DNA of 64,000 nucleotides from Massilia putida (lineage in GTDB: Bacteria > Pseudomonadota > Gammaproteobacteria > Burkholderiales > Burkholderiaceae_D). The position numbers and the translations under genes were made by a program. Under the pieces are notes generated by a model that was given only the letters and a program-made list of their open reading frames with translations, made no database searches and had not been told where the DNA came from. Where the stretch lies: positions 5,642,001 to 5,706,000 of the forward strand of contig NZ_CP019038.1 in the NCBI RefSeq assembly GCF_001941825.1, given 5' to 3'. Shown piece after piece: positions 8,730-16,899 of the stretch. How positions within the stretch are numbered: the stretch's first letter is position 1; every line of letters starts with the position of its first letter.

Positions 8730-8832
8730 GTCCGCTTGTGGCCGGTTGCGGACGGTCGAGCCAGCATAGCAGGTTGCCGAGCTGGCAAACTCTCGGTCTG
8801 TCACGACGGGCGGCTCCCGACCCGAAGCGGAC
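8730..8832. repeat. Array repeat copy B (complete, 103 bp)
   Basis: The ends are exact inverted repeats GTCCGCTT and AAGCGGAC. On the minus strand it contains GTCGTGACAG and GGCAACCTGCTATGCTGG, both identical in copy D. The TAG of the upstream gene (8833-8835) abuts its border. TGCTATGCT inside it has the form of an extended -10 box directed at the 8272-8688 gene. Confidence 0.75.
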
Positions 8833-9210
8833 CTACAATTTGATACCGTGAAACTCATCCATAGCATCGCAGTGTGCTTTTGCCAGCCTTCCCAAGAACG
8901 GTTGCCATAGCTTCGGTTCAACATCATGTTGATGTTGTAGGCCCTCGACCAAACCGGTTAAGACCACGGTCCGTACGTCATCGTCACCTTCTGCGATAAG
9001 CTTTTCGACGACGCAGAAAAGTGCTTCGGTGTGTTCATAATTGCCATTGGTAAGGCGCTCCCGTACTAGCTCGGTCAACTGAAGCATCCAGACATGCCCA
9101 ACGAAATCTCCATCGTTACCAATCCAAGCATCGGAAGTAGCCACAACGCGGTCGCGTAAGCCTGGATAAGCGCGGCAGAGTAGCTGACGCATTTCTTCCA
9201 TCTGAATCAT
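8833..9210 (-). CDS. Hypothetical protein, possibly DUF7674-like (array gene 2)
   Basis: 125 residues, soluble and helical. The middle section ALFCVVEKLIAEGDDDVRTV followed by VVLTGLVEGLQHQHDVEP resembles small DUF7674-type proteins often found among polymorphic-toxin immunity genes; this is from memory of the family pattern and is tentative. Its stop codon touches repeat copy B. On its 5' side is repeat copy C, which is split by the IS element, so the gene may have lost its normal promoter. The start at 9210 could instead be the ATG four codons downstream. Confidence 0.6.
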   Translation of the reverse strand: MIQMEEMRQLLCRAYPGLRDRVVATSDAWIGNDGDFVGHVWMLQLTELVRERLTNGNYEHTEALFCVVEKLIAEGDDDVRTVVLTGLVEGLQHQHDVEPKLWQPFLGRLAKAHCDAMDEFHGIKL

Positions 9211-9235
9211 GGTATTCCTTGAATAAATTCTGAAG

Positions 9236-9249
9236 GTCCGCTCCTGGCC
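9236..9249. repeat. Array repeat copy C, left part
   Basis: GTCCGCTCCTGGCC is the outer end of an array repeat. It breaks off exactly at the GGCC where the IS element begins and resumes at 10923. Confidence 0.7.
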
Positions 9250-10922
9250 CAGGCCGTGTAAAAACGCAGGCCCAGGTAAACGGAACCGGCCCAGTAAACG
9301 TTGAGTCAGTATCTCATCAATACGGATGCGACATGAAGCGCTTTATCGAAGGCGAGAATCGAGGACAGGGCACGCTGCTGCCCGAGCTCTTGGACGACTA
9401 CGTTGCCGAGGACAACCCGGTACGCGTGGTCGATGTCTTCGTTGAAGAGCTGGACCTTGGCGGGCTTGGATTCAAAGGTGTGCAGCCTGCGAAAACGGGG
9501 CGGCCCGCTTACCACCCGGCCGTGCTTCTGAAGCTTTACATTTACGGCTATCTCAATCGTATCCAGTCGAGCCGGCGACTCGAACGTGAAGCCCAGCGTA
9601 ACGTCGAATTGATGTGGCTGACACAGCGCCTGAGGCCCGACTTCAAGACGATAGCGAACTTCCGCAAGGACAACGGCAAGGCCATTCGCAATGTCTGCCG
9701 CCAGTTCGTTGTGTTGTGCCAGCAGCTGGATTTGTTTTCGGACGCGGTGGTCGCGATCGACGGCAGCAAGTTCAAGGCCGTCAACAGCAGCGACCGCAAC
9801 TTCACTGGCGCAAAGCTCAAGCGCAGGATGGAGGAGATCGAGGCCAACATCACTCGCTATCTGGCAGAGCTCGACACGGCCGACCGGCAGGAACCTGCTG
9901 CCATACAAGCGAAAACTGTCCGTCTCAACGACAAGATCGCGTCGCTGAAGGAGCAGATGACCAAGCTCCGCGAAATCGAAGCGAAGCTGGAAGAGACAGG
10001 GGAAACGCAGATTTCGCTGACCGATCCGGACGCTCGCTCGATGATGACACGGGGCAGCGGCATCGTCGGCTACAACGTCCAAACCGCAGTCGACACCCGG
10101 CATCATTTGATCGTCGAACACGACGTGACAAACAACGGTAGCGATCGCGATCAACTGTCCGGGATGGCCAAGAAGGCGCGCACAGTCATCGGCACACCGA
10201 TACTGACCGCGATTGCCGACCGTGGTTACTTCAAGGGTGAGGAAATCCTTGCGTGTCACGAGGCCGGAATCTTCGCCCTGGTGCCACCGACGAAGACCTC
10301 GGGCGCCAAGGCCGACGGGCGATTCGACAAGGCTGACTTCATTTATGATCCGCACAAGAACGAGTACCGTTGTCCGGCAGGTGAGGCACTGATCTGGCGT
10401 TTTGCGACTGTCGAGAAAGGCATGACAAACCACCGGTACTGGAGCTCGAATTGCCAGGGGTGCCCGCTCAAGGAAAAATGCACGCCGAGCCCGAATAGAC
10501 GTGTAACGCGATGGGAGCACCAGACCGTACTTGACGATATGCAGACGCGTCTCGAACAAAGCCCCGACGCCATGCGAATTCGGCGCTCCACGGTCGAGCA
10601 TCCATACGGAACGATCAAAGCGTGGATGGGATCGACGCACTTCTTGACGAAGGGCCTTGAACGCGTGAAGACCGAGATGAGCCTGCACGTGCTTGCCTAT
10701 AACCTCAAGCGATTGATGGCACTGCTCGGCATCGCCGCGATGATGGATGCGATCAGGGCGTATGCCCTTTTTCTGCGGCGATATGGCCCACTCCGGGCAA
10801 TTATTTTGACCACCTTACCTGGAAGGCTGAGAAGCAGGTTTGGCGTGACTGGGGCTCTCGCCCCGTGCTAAAACCGGCTTCTCGCGGCCCCGATATTCTG
10901 CCTTTTGTTTTCACACAGCCTG
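9250..10922 (+). mobile_element. IS1182-family insertion sequence
   Basis: Terminal inverted repeats are CAGGCCGTGTAAAAAC at 9250-9265 and, on the opposite strand, CAGGCTGTGTGAAAAC at 10922-10907 (14 of 16 identical). Both ends are flanked by GGCC, a likely 4-bp target duplication, unless GGCC belongs to the termini. The element is 1673 bp with one intact transposase gene, so it may still be active. It has inserted into a copy of the array repeat, which can be reconstructed by removing the element and one GGCC. Confidence 0.85.
9333..10871 (+). CDS. IS1182-family transposase
   Basis: 512 residues with the N-terminal DUF772-type domain (RPAYHPAVLLKLYIYGYLN) followed by a DDE catalytic domain. 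The first Asp is in VVAIDGSKFKAVNS, the second in AIADRGYFKGEE, and the Glu in RSTVEHPYGTIKAWMG. A coiled-coil-like helical insertion lies at about residues 160-220. The Cys-rich NCQGCPLKEKC segment before the final Glu is typical of the family. The frame is intact. It is bounded on both sides by matching inverted repeats. Confidence 0.93.
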   Translation: MKRFIEGENRGQGTLLPELLDDYVAEDNPVRVVDVFVEELDLGGLGFKGVQPAKTGRPAYHPAVLLKLYIYGYLNRIQSSRRLEREAQRNVELMWLTQRLRPDFKTIANFRKDNGKAIRNVCRQFVVLCQQLDLFSDAVVAIDGSKFKAVNSSDRNFTGAKLKRRMEEIEANITRYLAELDTADRQEPAAIQAKTVRLNDKIASLKEQMTKLREIEAKLEETGETQISLTDPDARSMMTRGSGIVGYNVQTAVDTRHHLIVEHDVTNNGSDRDQLSGMAKKARTVIGTPILTAIADRGYFKGEEILACHEAGIFALVPPTKTSGAKADGRFDKADFIYDPHKNEYRCPAGEALIWRFATVEKGMTNHRYWSSNCQGCPLKEKCTPSPNRRVTRWEHQTVLDDMQTRLEQSPDAMRIRRSTVEHPYGTIKAWMGSTHFLTKGLERVKTEMSLHVLAYNLKRLMALLGIAAMMDAIRAYALFLRRYGPLRAIILTTLPGRLRSRFGVTGALAPC

Positions 10923-10972
10923 GGCCGGTTCCGGCCTTTCGGCTGAAACCGCTTTCGACCCAGAGCTGACGT
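10923..10972. repeat. Array repeat copy C, right part
   Basis: This continues copy C after the IS element, ending in CTTTCGACCCAGAGCTGAC like copy A. It lies 14 bp from the stop of the 10987-11400 gene. Confidence 0.7.
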
Positions 10973-10986
10973 CTGGGTATGAACCT

Positions 10987-11400
10987 CTAACATTGCGGTT
11001 GGCCGGCTGAGGCATTGGATTCCTGGAGCAACATCACTCCAGTCAGCTTCTCATCAATTGAAGCTGCTTCTTCGATTAGGGACTCGGGCAATTCCTGTCC
11101 AGTGCGGTTCAGGAATCGTGCTTTCGTACATAGCACAACCAAAAGTGCGCTGCCGTCCCTCTTCGATGTGGCTTGAACCACGTATGGCCCAATCCGGGCT
11201 CCCCCAAGACTCTTGAAATGCGGTCCCAATCGAACTTCAGCATAGGCAGAATCGGACAGGTTAACGCTTGAGCTGAGGAGATCCCGGATGACGGGCATTT
11301 GTCCGATCAGGCGATCAAGTACGGCAGTCTCCAACGTTCCGCCAGCGATACAAAGCCCCGGCACGATCAACGCAGCGATGAAAAGTCTATGTAAGCGCAT
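10987..11400 (-). CDS. Hypothetical exported protein (array gene 3)
   Basis: 137 residues. The N-terminus MRLHRLFIAALIVPGLCIAG is a signal peptide; PGLC is not a good lipobox, so ordinary secretion is more likely than lipidation. The mature part has no recognised domain; the central GPYVVQATSKRDGSALLVVL suggests a small beta-rich fold. Repeat copy D lies upstream and copy C downstream. The TAG stop is followed after 14 bp by the repeat border. Confidence 0.6.
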   Translation of the reverse strand: MRLHRLFIAALIVPGLCIAGGTLETAVLDRLIGQMPVIRDLLSSSVNLSDSAYAEVRLGPHFKSLGGARIGPYVVQATSKRDGSALLVVLCTKARFLNRTGQELPESLIEEAASIDEKLTGVMLLQESNASAGQPQC

Positions 11401-11449
11401 GTGGTCGTAGCTCGATGTTAGCGCGGGAAACCTGACTCGGCTGATTGAA

Positions 11450-11551
11450 CGCTTCTGGCCGTTGTCGGCCGGTCGAGGCCAGCATAGCAGGTTGCCAGCG
11501 CGAAAAAGTCACGGACTGTCACGACAGACCGAAACCGCCCCGAAGCGGACG
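11450..11551. repeat. Array repeat copy D (complete, ~102 bp)
   Basis: It matches copy B over most of its length on the minus strand: GTCCGCTTCGGG at one end, then GTCGTGACAG, then GGCAACCTGCTATGCTGG, ending GGCCAGAAGCG. The stop of the 11553-11900 gene (TGA at 11555-11553) touches the border. TGCTATGCT again lies in promoter position for the next gene, 10987-11400. Confidence 0.75.
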
Positions 11552-11552
11552 G

Positions 11553-11900
11553 TCACTTTTCAGACAACAGTGTCGAGTCGAACCAAACGTCCTCGTATCC
11601 GTCCGCGATTTGAAATCTGTAGCCCGGTGGCAGTGACAAGTACGGCACTACTGATGGCAGAAAGTCGGCAATGTGTTCGACATGAAGGGCCTGATAAAAG
11701 TTGGGATCGGTCGAGGCATCGCCTCCGGCCCAGATGAACCACCCGCACGTCCCGTCGAGGCGAATGCGTAACCCGTTAATCGGCAGCTTCCCAACAGTTG
11801 CAAGCGCTATCCCGAGCTTTTCACCAGCAGCGGGCGCCTCGCCTATTACGCCGAATCTCGAACACACGTTTTCTTGAGTTTCCAAGGGGACGTCCGTCAA
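11553..11900 (-). CDS. Imm33-like domain protein (array gene 4)
   Basis: 115 residues. The C-terminal half, CGWFIWAGGDASTDPNFYQ then LHVEHI and YLSLPPGYRFQIADGYEDVW, matches the pattern of Imm33-like immunity domains as I remember them; this is not verified. No ATG is available: the frame opens at TTG (11900) after an in-frame TAA, so either a TTG start is used or the 5' end is altered. A toxin partner is not visible nearby. Repeat copy D lies downstream and partial copy E upstream. Confidence 0.6.
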   Translation of the reverse strand: MTDVPLETQENVCSRFGVIGEAPAAGEKLGIALATVGKLPINGLRIRLDGTCGWFIWAGGDASTDPNFYQALHVEHIADFLPSVVPYLSLPPGYRFQIADGYEDVWFDSTLLSEK

Positions 11901-11927
11901 GGTTAGATCATTGGATTAAGAACGACC

Positions 11928-12000
11928 GTCCGCTCCTGGCCGATAGCGGAAGTTCGACCAGTGTACGGCAGTGTTGCTTAGGCTGCAACGAACGGCCCGA
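11928..12000. repeat. Array repeat copy E (partial)
   Basis: This begins GTCCGCTCCTGGCCGATAGC and diverges after about 45 bp; the opposite GGGTCG end is not clear. It is the distal border of the array before the unrelated AI-2E transporter gene. On the minus strand TTGCAG, 17 bp, TACACT would serve as a promoter for the 11553-11900 gene. Confidence 0.6.
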
Positions 12001-12040
12001 GGTCACCAATTTTTTCGCTACCTGTGACACTGGTTTTTCA

Positions 12041-13108
12041 CTAACTAGGCGCAGTTTTCACTTTCCGCGTCATCCGACAGTCGGCATCGTCCGCGCGCAG
12101 CCACTCGAACAGGATCGCCATCATGAACGGCCCGGCGAACAGGCCGATGACGCCCAAGGTCGACACGCCGCCGAGCAAGCCGAACAGCACGGCCAGGAAG
12201 GGCAGGTTGACGCGCCGGCCGATGAGTTTCGGGCGGATGAATTTGTCGACCATGAAGAGTTCGAACGCGCCCCAGCAGAACAGGCCCAGTGCCGCGCCGG
12301 AATGTCCCTGGCCCAGCAGCAGCAACGACACGAGCGTGAACGACAGCGGCGCGCCGCCCGGTACGAGGGCGAGATAGCCGGTGAAGACGGCCAGCAGCGC
12401 CGGTGCCGGCGCGCCCGCGATGGCATAGGCGGCGCCGAGCACGCAGCCTTCGAGGATGGCGACGGAGACGAGGCCCAGCGCCGTGCCGCGCACGGACAGC
12501 GGGAACACGCGGCGCAGCATCGGGTACTGGCGCGGCAACGCGCGCATGCCGGCGGTGTCGACGTGGCGGATGGCGGCCGGGCCGTGCAGGTACAGCACGA
12601 ACAAGGTGAGCAGGGCGAGGAACAGGTACAGCGCGTTGGCGAGGATCGTCGAGCCCCAGATGCGCGCGGCGCCCGTCAGGTGCGGGGCGAAGTCGCCGGC
12701 CGCGCTGCCGACGAGGCGATTCAGGCCGCCGGGCAAGGCAAGGTGTTCGTTCCACCAGCGGGTGGCGTGTTCGGCGACGAGGGGCAGCTGCGCGAGCCAC
12801 GCGGGCACGGGCACGCCCGTCTCGTTCGCGCGCGCAAGGAAGCGCTGCACGCCGGCCAGCTCGCCGCCGAGCGTATCCACCAGCAGCAGCGACGGGCCGA
12901 CGAAACCGAGGATGAGCAGGCCGACGAGGCAGGCGGCACTGGCGGCGGGCGGCCAGCCGCGCGACTGCAGGCGCAGGTGCGCGGGCCAGGTGATGACGGC
13001 GAGCAGGCCGGCCCAGGCCAGCGCGCCGAGGAAGTGTTGCAGGAGTACGGCAAGCGCCAGCGCGAACAGCGCCGGCGCCACGAACCGGGTTGCGCGCCGG
13101 TCCGTCAT
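12041..13108 (-). CDS. AI-2E family transporter (PerM/YdiK-like)
   Basis: 355 residues with about eight hydrophobic segments (for example [38 protein letters not shown] segments, and [20 protein letters not shown]). The C-terminal pattern [20 protein letters not shown] then [13 protein letters not shown] is diagnostic of the family. Members are inner-membrane proteins of uncertain substrate; TqsA exports AI-2. The ATG at 13108 overlaps the htpX stop in an ATGA junction, so the two are co-translated. The substrate is not inferred. Confidence 0.85.
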   Translation of the reverse strand: MTDRRATRFVAPALFALALAVLLQHFLGALAWAGLLAVITWPAHLRLQSRGWPPAASAACLVGLLILGFVGPSLLLVDTLGGELAGVQRFLARANETGVPVPAWLAQLPLVAEHATRWWNEHLALPGGLNRLVGSAAGDFAPHLTGAARIWGSTILANALYLFLALLTLFVLYLHGPAAIRHVDTAGMRALPRQYPMLRRVFPLSVRGTALGLVSVAILEGCVLGAAYAIAGAPAPALLAVFTGYLALVPGGAPLSFTLVSLLLLGQGHSGAALGLFCWGAFELFMVDKFIRPKLIGRRVNLPFLAVLFGLLGGVSTLGVIGLFAGPFMMAILFEWLRADDADCRMTRKVKTAPS

Positions 13109-13974
13109 GCCGTCTGCAAGGCCGCGATGCGGTCCTCGCATGAGGGGTGGCTGCTGAACAGGGCCAGCACGCCGTTGCCGGCGATGCCGGACGCGGCCAG
13201 GTTCTTCGGCAGGTCCGCGTGCTCCATGCCACCCAGGCGCCGCAGCGCGGCGATCATCGGACGCGGCGTGCCCAGGATCCGCGCGGCGCCGCGGTCGGCG
13301 CGGTATTCGCGCTTGCGCGAGAACCACGCCACGATGATGCTGGCCACGAGGCCGAACAGCAGGTCGCACACGACCGACGTGATCGTGAACGCGATGCCGG
13401 GGCCGCGCTCCTCGCCGTCGCGGCGCAGGAACTGGTCGACGGCATACGCGACGACGCGGGCCAGGAAGATCACGAACGTGTTCACGACGCCCTGGATCAG
13501 CGTGAGCGTCACCATGTCGCCGTTCGCCACGTGCGCCACTTCGTGCGCCAGCACGGCCTCCACTTCCTCATGCGTCATCGAAGCGAGCAGGCCGGTCGAC
13601 ACGGCGACGAGCGACGCGTTCTTCGTCGCACCCGTGGCGAACGCGTTGGGCGCGCCTTCGTAGATGGCCACTTCCGGCGTCGGGATGCCGGCGCGGCCAG
13701 CCTGGTTCGCGACCGTGTCGAGCAGCCAGCGCTCGGTGGGGGTGGACGGTTGTTCGATCACGCGCGCACCCGTGGACCATTTCGCGATCGGCTTCGAGAG
13801 CCACAGCGAAATGAAGGCGCCGTCGAAGCCCATCAGGCCGGCGAAGACGAGCAGGGCGGAAAGGTTCAGGCCTTTGGCCGTGAGGTAGCGGTCGACGCCG
13901 AGCAGGCTCGCCGTGATGCCCAGCACGAGCATGATGGCGAGGTTGGTGGCAAGGAATAGCAGAATCCGTTTCAT
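13105..13974 (-). CDS. htpX: Membrane zinc metalloprotease HtpX
   Basis: 289 residues, the usual HtpX length, starting at [11 protein letters not shown] with a GAGAGA upstream; an in-frame ATG at 13998 would add eight residues. Two N-terminal membrane segments are followed by the zinc motif [14 protein letters not shown] (HExxH) and two more membrane segments, with the third ligand Glu near [13 protein letters not shown]. It is an inner-membrane protease that degrades misfolded membrane proteins, often induced by envelope stress. It is followed by the AI-2E gene in one transcript. Confidence 0.93.
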   Translation of the reverse strand: MKRILLFLATNLAIMLVLGITASLLGVDRYLTAKGLNLSALLVFAGLMGFDGAFISLWLSKPIAKWSTGARVIEQPSTPTERWLLDTVANQAGRAGIPTPEVAIYEGAPNAFATGATKNASLVAVSTGLLASMTHEEVEAVLAHEVAHVANGDMVTLTLIQGVVNTFVIFLARVVAYAVDQFLRRDGEERGPGIAFTITSVVCDLLFGLVASIIVAWFSRKREYRADRGAARILGTPRPMIAALRRLGGMEHADLPKNLAASGIAGNGVLALFSSHPSCEDRIAALQTA

Positions 13975-14099
13975 GGTCGTATCTCTCATCAATAACAAGA
14001 ATCGCGGCCAATGCGGCCGTTGTCAAGGCGAAGGATAGGGCAATGACGGATCTTGAAAAAGCGAAGTATCTGGAAGGATTTCTTCGAAAAAATATGATT

Positions 14100-14510
14100 C
14101 TACAGGTTGCGCACGTCGGCCGGGGGATGTTCCCAGTCGTCGTCGCGGCCGTTCAGATACGTCACGGGCAGCGCCGCGCGTGCGTCAAGCGGCAAGTCGT
14201 CGAGACAATGCACGCTGACGGCGACATACTCTCCCCAGCGCGGCGACGTGCCTGTGCCGAACGGCCGGATGCCGCACGTCGCGCAGAACAGGTGGCGTTC
14301 CGTGCGCGTGTTGCAGCGGTATTCGGTGAGCGTGCCGCCGCCAGCGAGCAGGCGGAACGCGGACGCGGGCACGATCGCCGCCCAGTTGCGCTGCTTCGTG
14401 CACAGGCCGCAGTTGCAGCGGATCGTACCGCGCGCCAGGTCGATGTCGGCCGCGAAGCGCACGGCGCCGCAATGGCAGCTGCCGTGCCAGGTACGCACCC
14501 CGATCGTCAT
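14100..14510 (-). CDS. GFA/CENP-V family zinc protein
   Basis: 136 residues. It carries the GFA zinc-site pattern GSCHCGAVRF, then RCNCGLCTKQRN, then FCATCGIRPF. The family includes glutathione-dependent formaldehyde-activating enzymes and many uncharacterised relatives; catalytic activity is not assured. The ATG at 14510 overlaps the stop of the CocE hydrolase gene (ATGA), so it is translationally coupled to it. Confidence 0.85.
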   Translation of the reverse strand: MTIGVRTWHGSCHCGAVRFAADIDLARGTIRCNCGLCTKQRNWAAIVPASAFRLLAGGGTLTEYRCNTRTERHLFCATCGIRPFGTGTSPRWGEYVAVSVHCLDDLPLDARAALPVTYLNGRDDDWEHPPADVRNL

Positions 14511-16411
14511 TGCGCGGCCCGGACGAGCGGCAGTTCGACGTAGCTGCTGTGGTAGATGCGCTGCGTGGCCTTCTTGTAGTCGCCCGGCTGGGCGAAGAAG
14601 ATGTTGGGAACGAACGTTTGCGGATTGCGGTCGTACAGCGGGAACCAGCTCGACTGCACCTGTACCATGATGCGGTGGCCGGGCAGGAACACGTGGTTCG
14701 CGGTCGGCAGGCCAAAGCGGTAAGCCAATGCCTTGTTCGGCGCCAGCGCCTTCGGCTTGTCGAAGCCCTCGCGGTAGCGGCCGCGGAAGATGTCGCCGGC
14801 GACCATCAGCTGGTAGCCGCCCATGGCCGGTTGCGATCCCACCTGGTCCGGATACACGTCGATCAACTTGACGACCCAGTCCGAGTCGGTGCCGCTCGTC
14901 GAGGCGACGAGGTGGGCGACGGGCTCGCCGCTGATTTTCACGGGCGCGGTGAGCACGTCGGACACGAAGGTCGCGACGTCCGTGCGGCCGGACGCCTCGC
15001 GCTGGTCGTCCGCGAGCCAGCGCGGCCACGTCTGGCCCTTGGCCTCGTCGTAGCCGTACGGCGGGATCGGGCGCTGGCGGAAGGGCACCGGCTTCGCGGG
15101 ATCGGACACGTATTCGTCATAGCCTTTCGCATCCGCCGCGCCGCCCAGCACGGCCTTCTGGCCCGCGGCCAGGCGCAATGCGACGGGTTCGATGGCGCAG
15201 CCGGCGGCGCAACCGGCAGGCCACGCGGCCAGGTTGCGCCACTTTTTCGTGCCCGTCTCGAACGCGGTCACGGTGGGGATCGCGGGCACGGACGCGTCGC
15301 CTTTCAGGTAGCGCGCGAGGAACGGTTTCAGCACGTGCCGGCGCCAGTGCAGCGCCGTGTCGGTGCCGAACTTCAGCGTGCCGAGCGTGGCGCCATCGCC
15401 GATGGCGCCACCGTGCGACCACGGGCCCAGCGACAGGAACACCTGGTTGTCCGCATCGTGCGGCTTGATCGCCTTCCACACGGCGATGGCGCCGTAGATG
15501 TCTTCCGCGTCCCACAGGCTGTGCACGAGCAAGGTCGGTACGGTGACGGGTTGCGTGGCGAGGATCTTGTCCATCGCCTGCAGCCGCCAGAAGTCGTCGT
15601 AGCTCGGGTGCGCGACGAGCTTGTTCCAGAAGCCGCTTTGTTCCAGGCCCCGCTCGCGCCCCAGCGCGCCCGCCGAACCGGCCCGCATATACATGTCGTA
15701 GTCGTCGTAGTTCGTGATCGGCCACTTGGCCGTGTTGGCGCGCGTGACGACCTGCTCGAGGATGTACGACATATTGACCTGGCGGAAGGCGCCGTTGTGG
15801 AACCAGTCGTCGCCTATCCAGCCGTCCACCATCGGGTTCATCGGCACCGCGACCTTCAGCGCCGGGTGCGGATTCACGAGCGCCATCAGCGGCAGGAAGC
15901 CGTCGTACGAGATGCCGATGATGCCCACGCGGCCGTTCGTCTCGGGGACGTTTTTCGTCAGCCATTCGATCGTGTCCCAGGTGTCGGTCGAATGGTCGAC
16001 GGGCGTGGGGTTCAGCGGCCCGTGCAGCGGGCGGTTCATCACGTAGTCGCCTTCGGAACCGTACTTGCCGCGCACGTCCTGCACGACGCGGATATAGCCT
16101 TCCTCGGCGATGATGTCGGCCGCGTTGTCGTAGCCCGTCAGGATCGTCTCCAGGTCCGAGCTGTCCGCGTGGCTCACGAGGCTCGACGCGTCGTACGGCG
16201 TGCGCGTCAGCAGGATCGGCGCGTTCTGCGCGCCTTTCGGCACGATGATGATGGTGTTGAGCTTCGTGCCGTCGCGCATCGGGATCATCACCGTGCGCTT
16301 CACGTAATTGAAGCCGGCATTCGGCGCCGTGAATTCGGCCGGGGTCTCGGAGGGCAGGGCGGGATATTGCGGCAGGGCCGACTGCGCGCGGGCGAGGCCG
16401 GCGAGCGCCAA
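14507..16411 (-). CDS. CocE/NonD-family hydrolase (X-Pro peptidase-like acyl hydrolase), exported
   Basis: About 634 residues from a TTG at 16411. The alpha/beta-hydrolase domain has VVQDVRGKYGSEGDY and the nucleophile GIGISYDGF-type elbow seen as IIGISYDGFLPLMAL. The C-terminal jelly-roll X-Pro dipeptidyl-peptidase domain includes GSQPAMGGYQLMVAGDIFRG. Relatives are glutaryl-7-ACA acylases, amino-acid ester hydrolases and cocaine esterase. The natural start is probably the ATG at 16452, which has AAGGA upstream, but a run of seven C (16445-16439, minus strand) leaves it out of frame with the signal-peptide-like LASLISALALAGLARAQ. One extra C would restore it. Confidence 0.82.
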   Translation of the reverse strand: MALAGLARAQSALPQYPALPSETPAEFTAPNAGFNYVKRTVMIPMRDGTKLNTIIIVPKGAQNAPILLTRTPYDASSLVSHADSSDLETILTGYDNAADIIAEEGYIRVVQDVRGKYGSEGDYVMNRPLHGPLNPTPVDHSTDTWDTIEWLTKNVPETNGRVGIIGISYDGFLPLMALVNPHPALKVAVPMNPMVDGWIGDDWFHNGAFRQVNMSYILEQVVTRANTAKWPITNYDDYDMYMRAGSAGALGRERGLEQSGFWNKLVAHPSYDDFWRLQAMDKILATQPVTVPTLLVHSLWDAEDIYGAIAVWKAIKPHDADNQVFLSLGPWSHGGAIGDGATLGTLKFGTDTALHWRRHVLKPFLARYLKGDASVPAIPTVTAFETGTKKWRNLAAWPAGCAAGCAIEPVALRLAAGQKAVLGGAADAKGYDEYVSDPAKPVPFRQRPIPPYGYDEAKGQTWPRWLADDQREASGRTDVATFVSDVLTAPVKISGEPVAHLVASTSGTDSDWVVKLIDVYPDQVGSQPAMGGYQLMVAGDIFRGRYREGFDKPKALAPNKALAYRFGLPTANHVFLPGHRIMVQVQSSWFPLYDRNPQTFVPNIFFAQPGDYKKATQRIYHSSYVELPLVRAAQ

Positions 16412-16508
16412 CGCGCTGATGAGCGATGCGAGGCGGACGGGGGGGACGTCATCGGAATCCTTGGCGTGTCGTGGGCAGCGCCGCTACATTAGCACAAGGA
16501 CCGGTCAA

Positions 16509-16883
16509 TCAACCGCGGGCGGACCGTGGTGCGGGATGCAGTTCGGAAGCCGGCACTTCGTGCAGCGCGGCCTCGAACAGCACGACGCGGCGCGTGCGCG
16601 GCAGCGCTTCCCACCACGCGAGCGGGAACGTCAGGCGGCGGTCGGCCATGCGCACGAACGCGTCGAAGCCGGGCTGCGTCTCGGCCAGCACGACGGCGTC
16701 CTCGAGATGCGCGGCGCGCACTTCGATGCGGATGCCGTCCGCACCCGCGTAGGCGAGCACGCGGCTGACGTCGGCCCAGGGCACGACGGTGCCGAGGGTC
16801 GCGAAGCCGTCCGGACATACGCGGACGGCGGGTCCGAGCGCCGGCGCGAGGCGGTGTTTCAGGCGGGCGAACACGGACAACAT
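16509..16883 (-). CDS. Hypothetical protein
   Basis: 124 residues, not recognised. The start at 16883 has a good AAGGAG ribosome-binding site. It is cytoplasmic by appearance, with no signal or membrane segment. It has a basic N-terminus (MLSVFARLKHRLAPAL) followed by alternating strands. It follows the GIN-domain gene by 16 bp on the same strand, so the two are likely co-transcribed. No function is proposed. Confidence 0.6.
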   Translation of the reverse strand: MLSVFARLKHRLAPALGPAVRVCPDGFATLGTVVPWADVSRVLAYAGADGIRIEVRAAHLEDAVVLAETQPGFDAFVRMADRRLTFPLAWWEALPRTRRVVLFEAALHEVPASELHPAPRSARG

Positions 16884-16899
16884 GATGCGGCTCCTTGTG

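Noticed and set aside
9306..10688. 460-codon open frame on the minus strand opposite the IS transposase
   Set aside because: It is a reading-frame shadow of the transposase gene, which has clear DDE motifs and matching inverted repeats. The antisense frame shows no domain.
8183..12000. Integron cassette array with attC sites
   Set aside because: The repeats lack paired RYYYAAC and GTTRRRY core sites in the right places, and no integrase gene is visible. Isolated matches such as GTTAGAT at 11902 do not pair.
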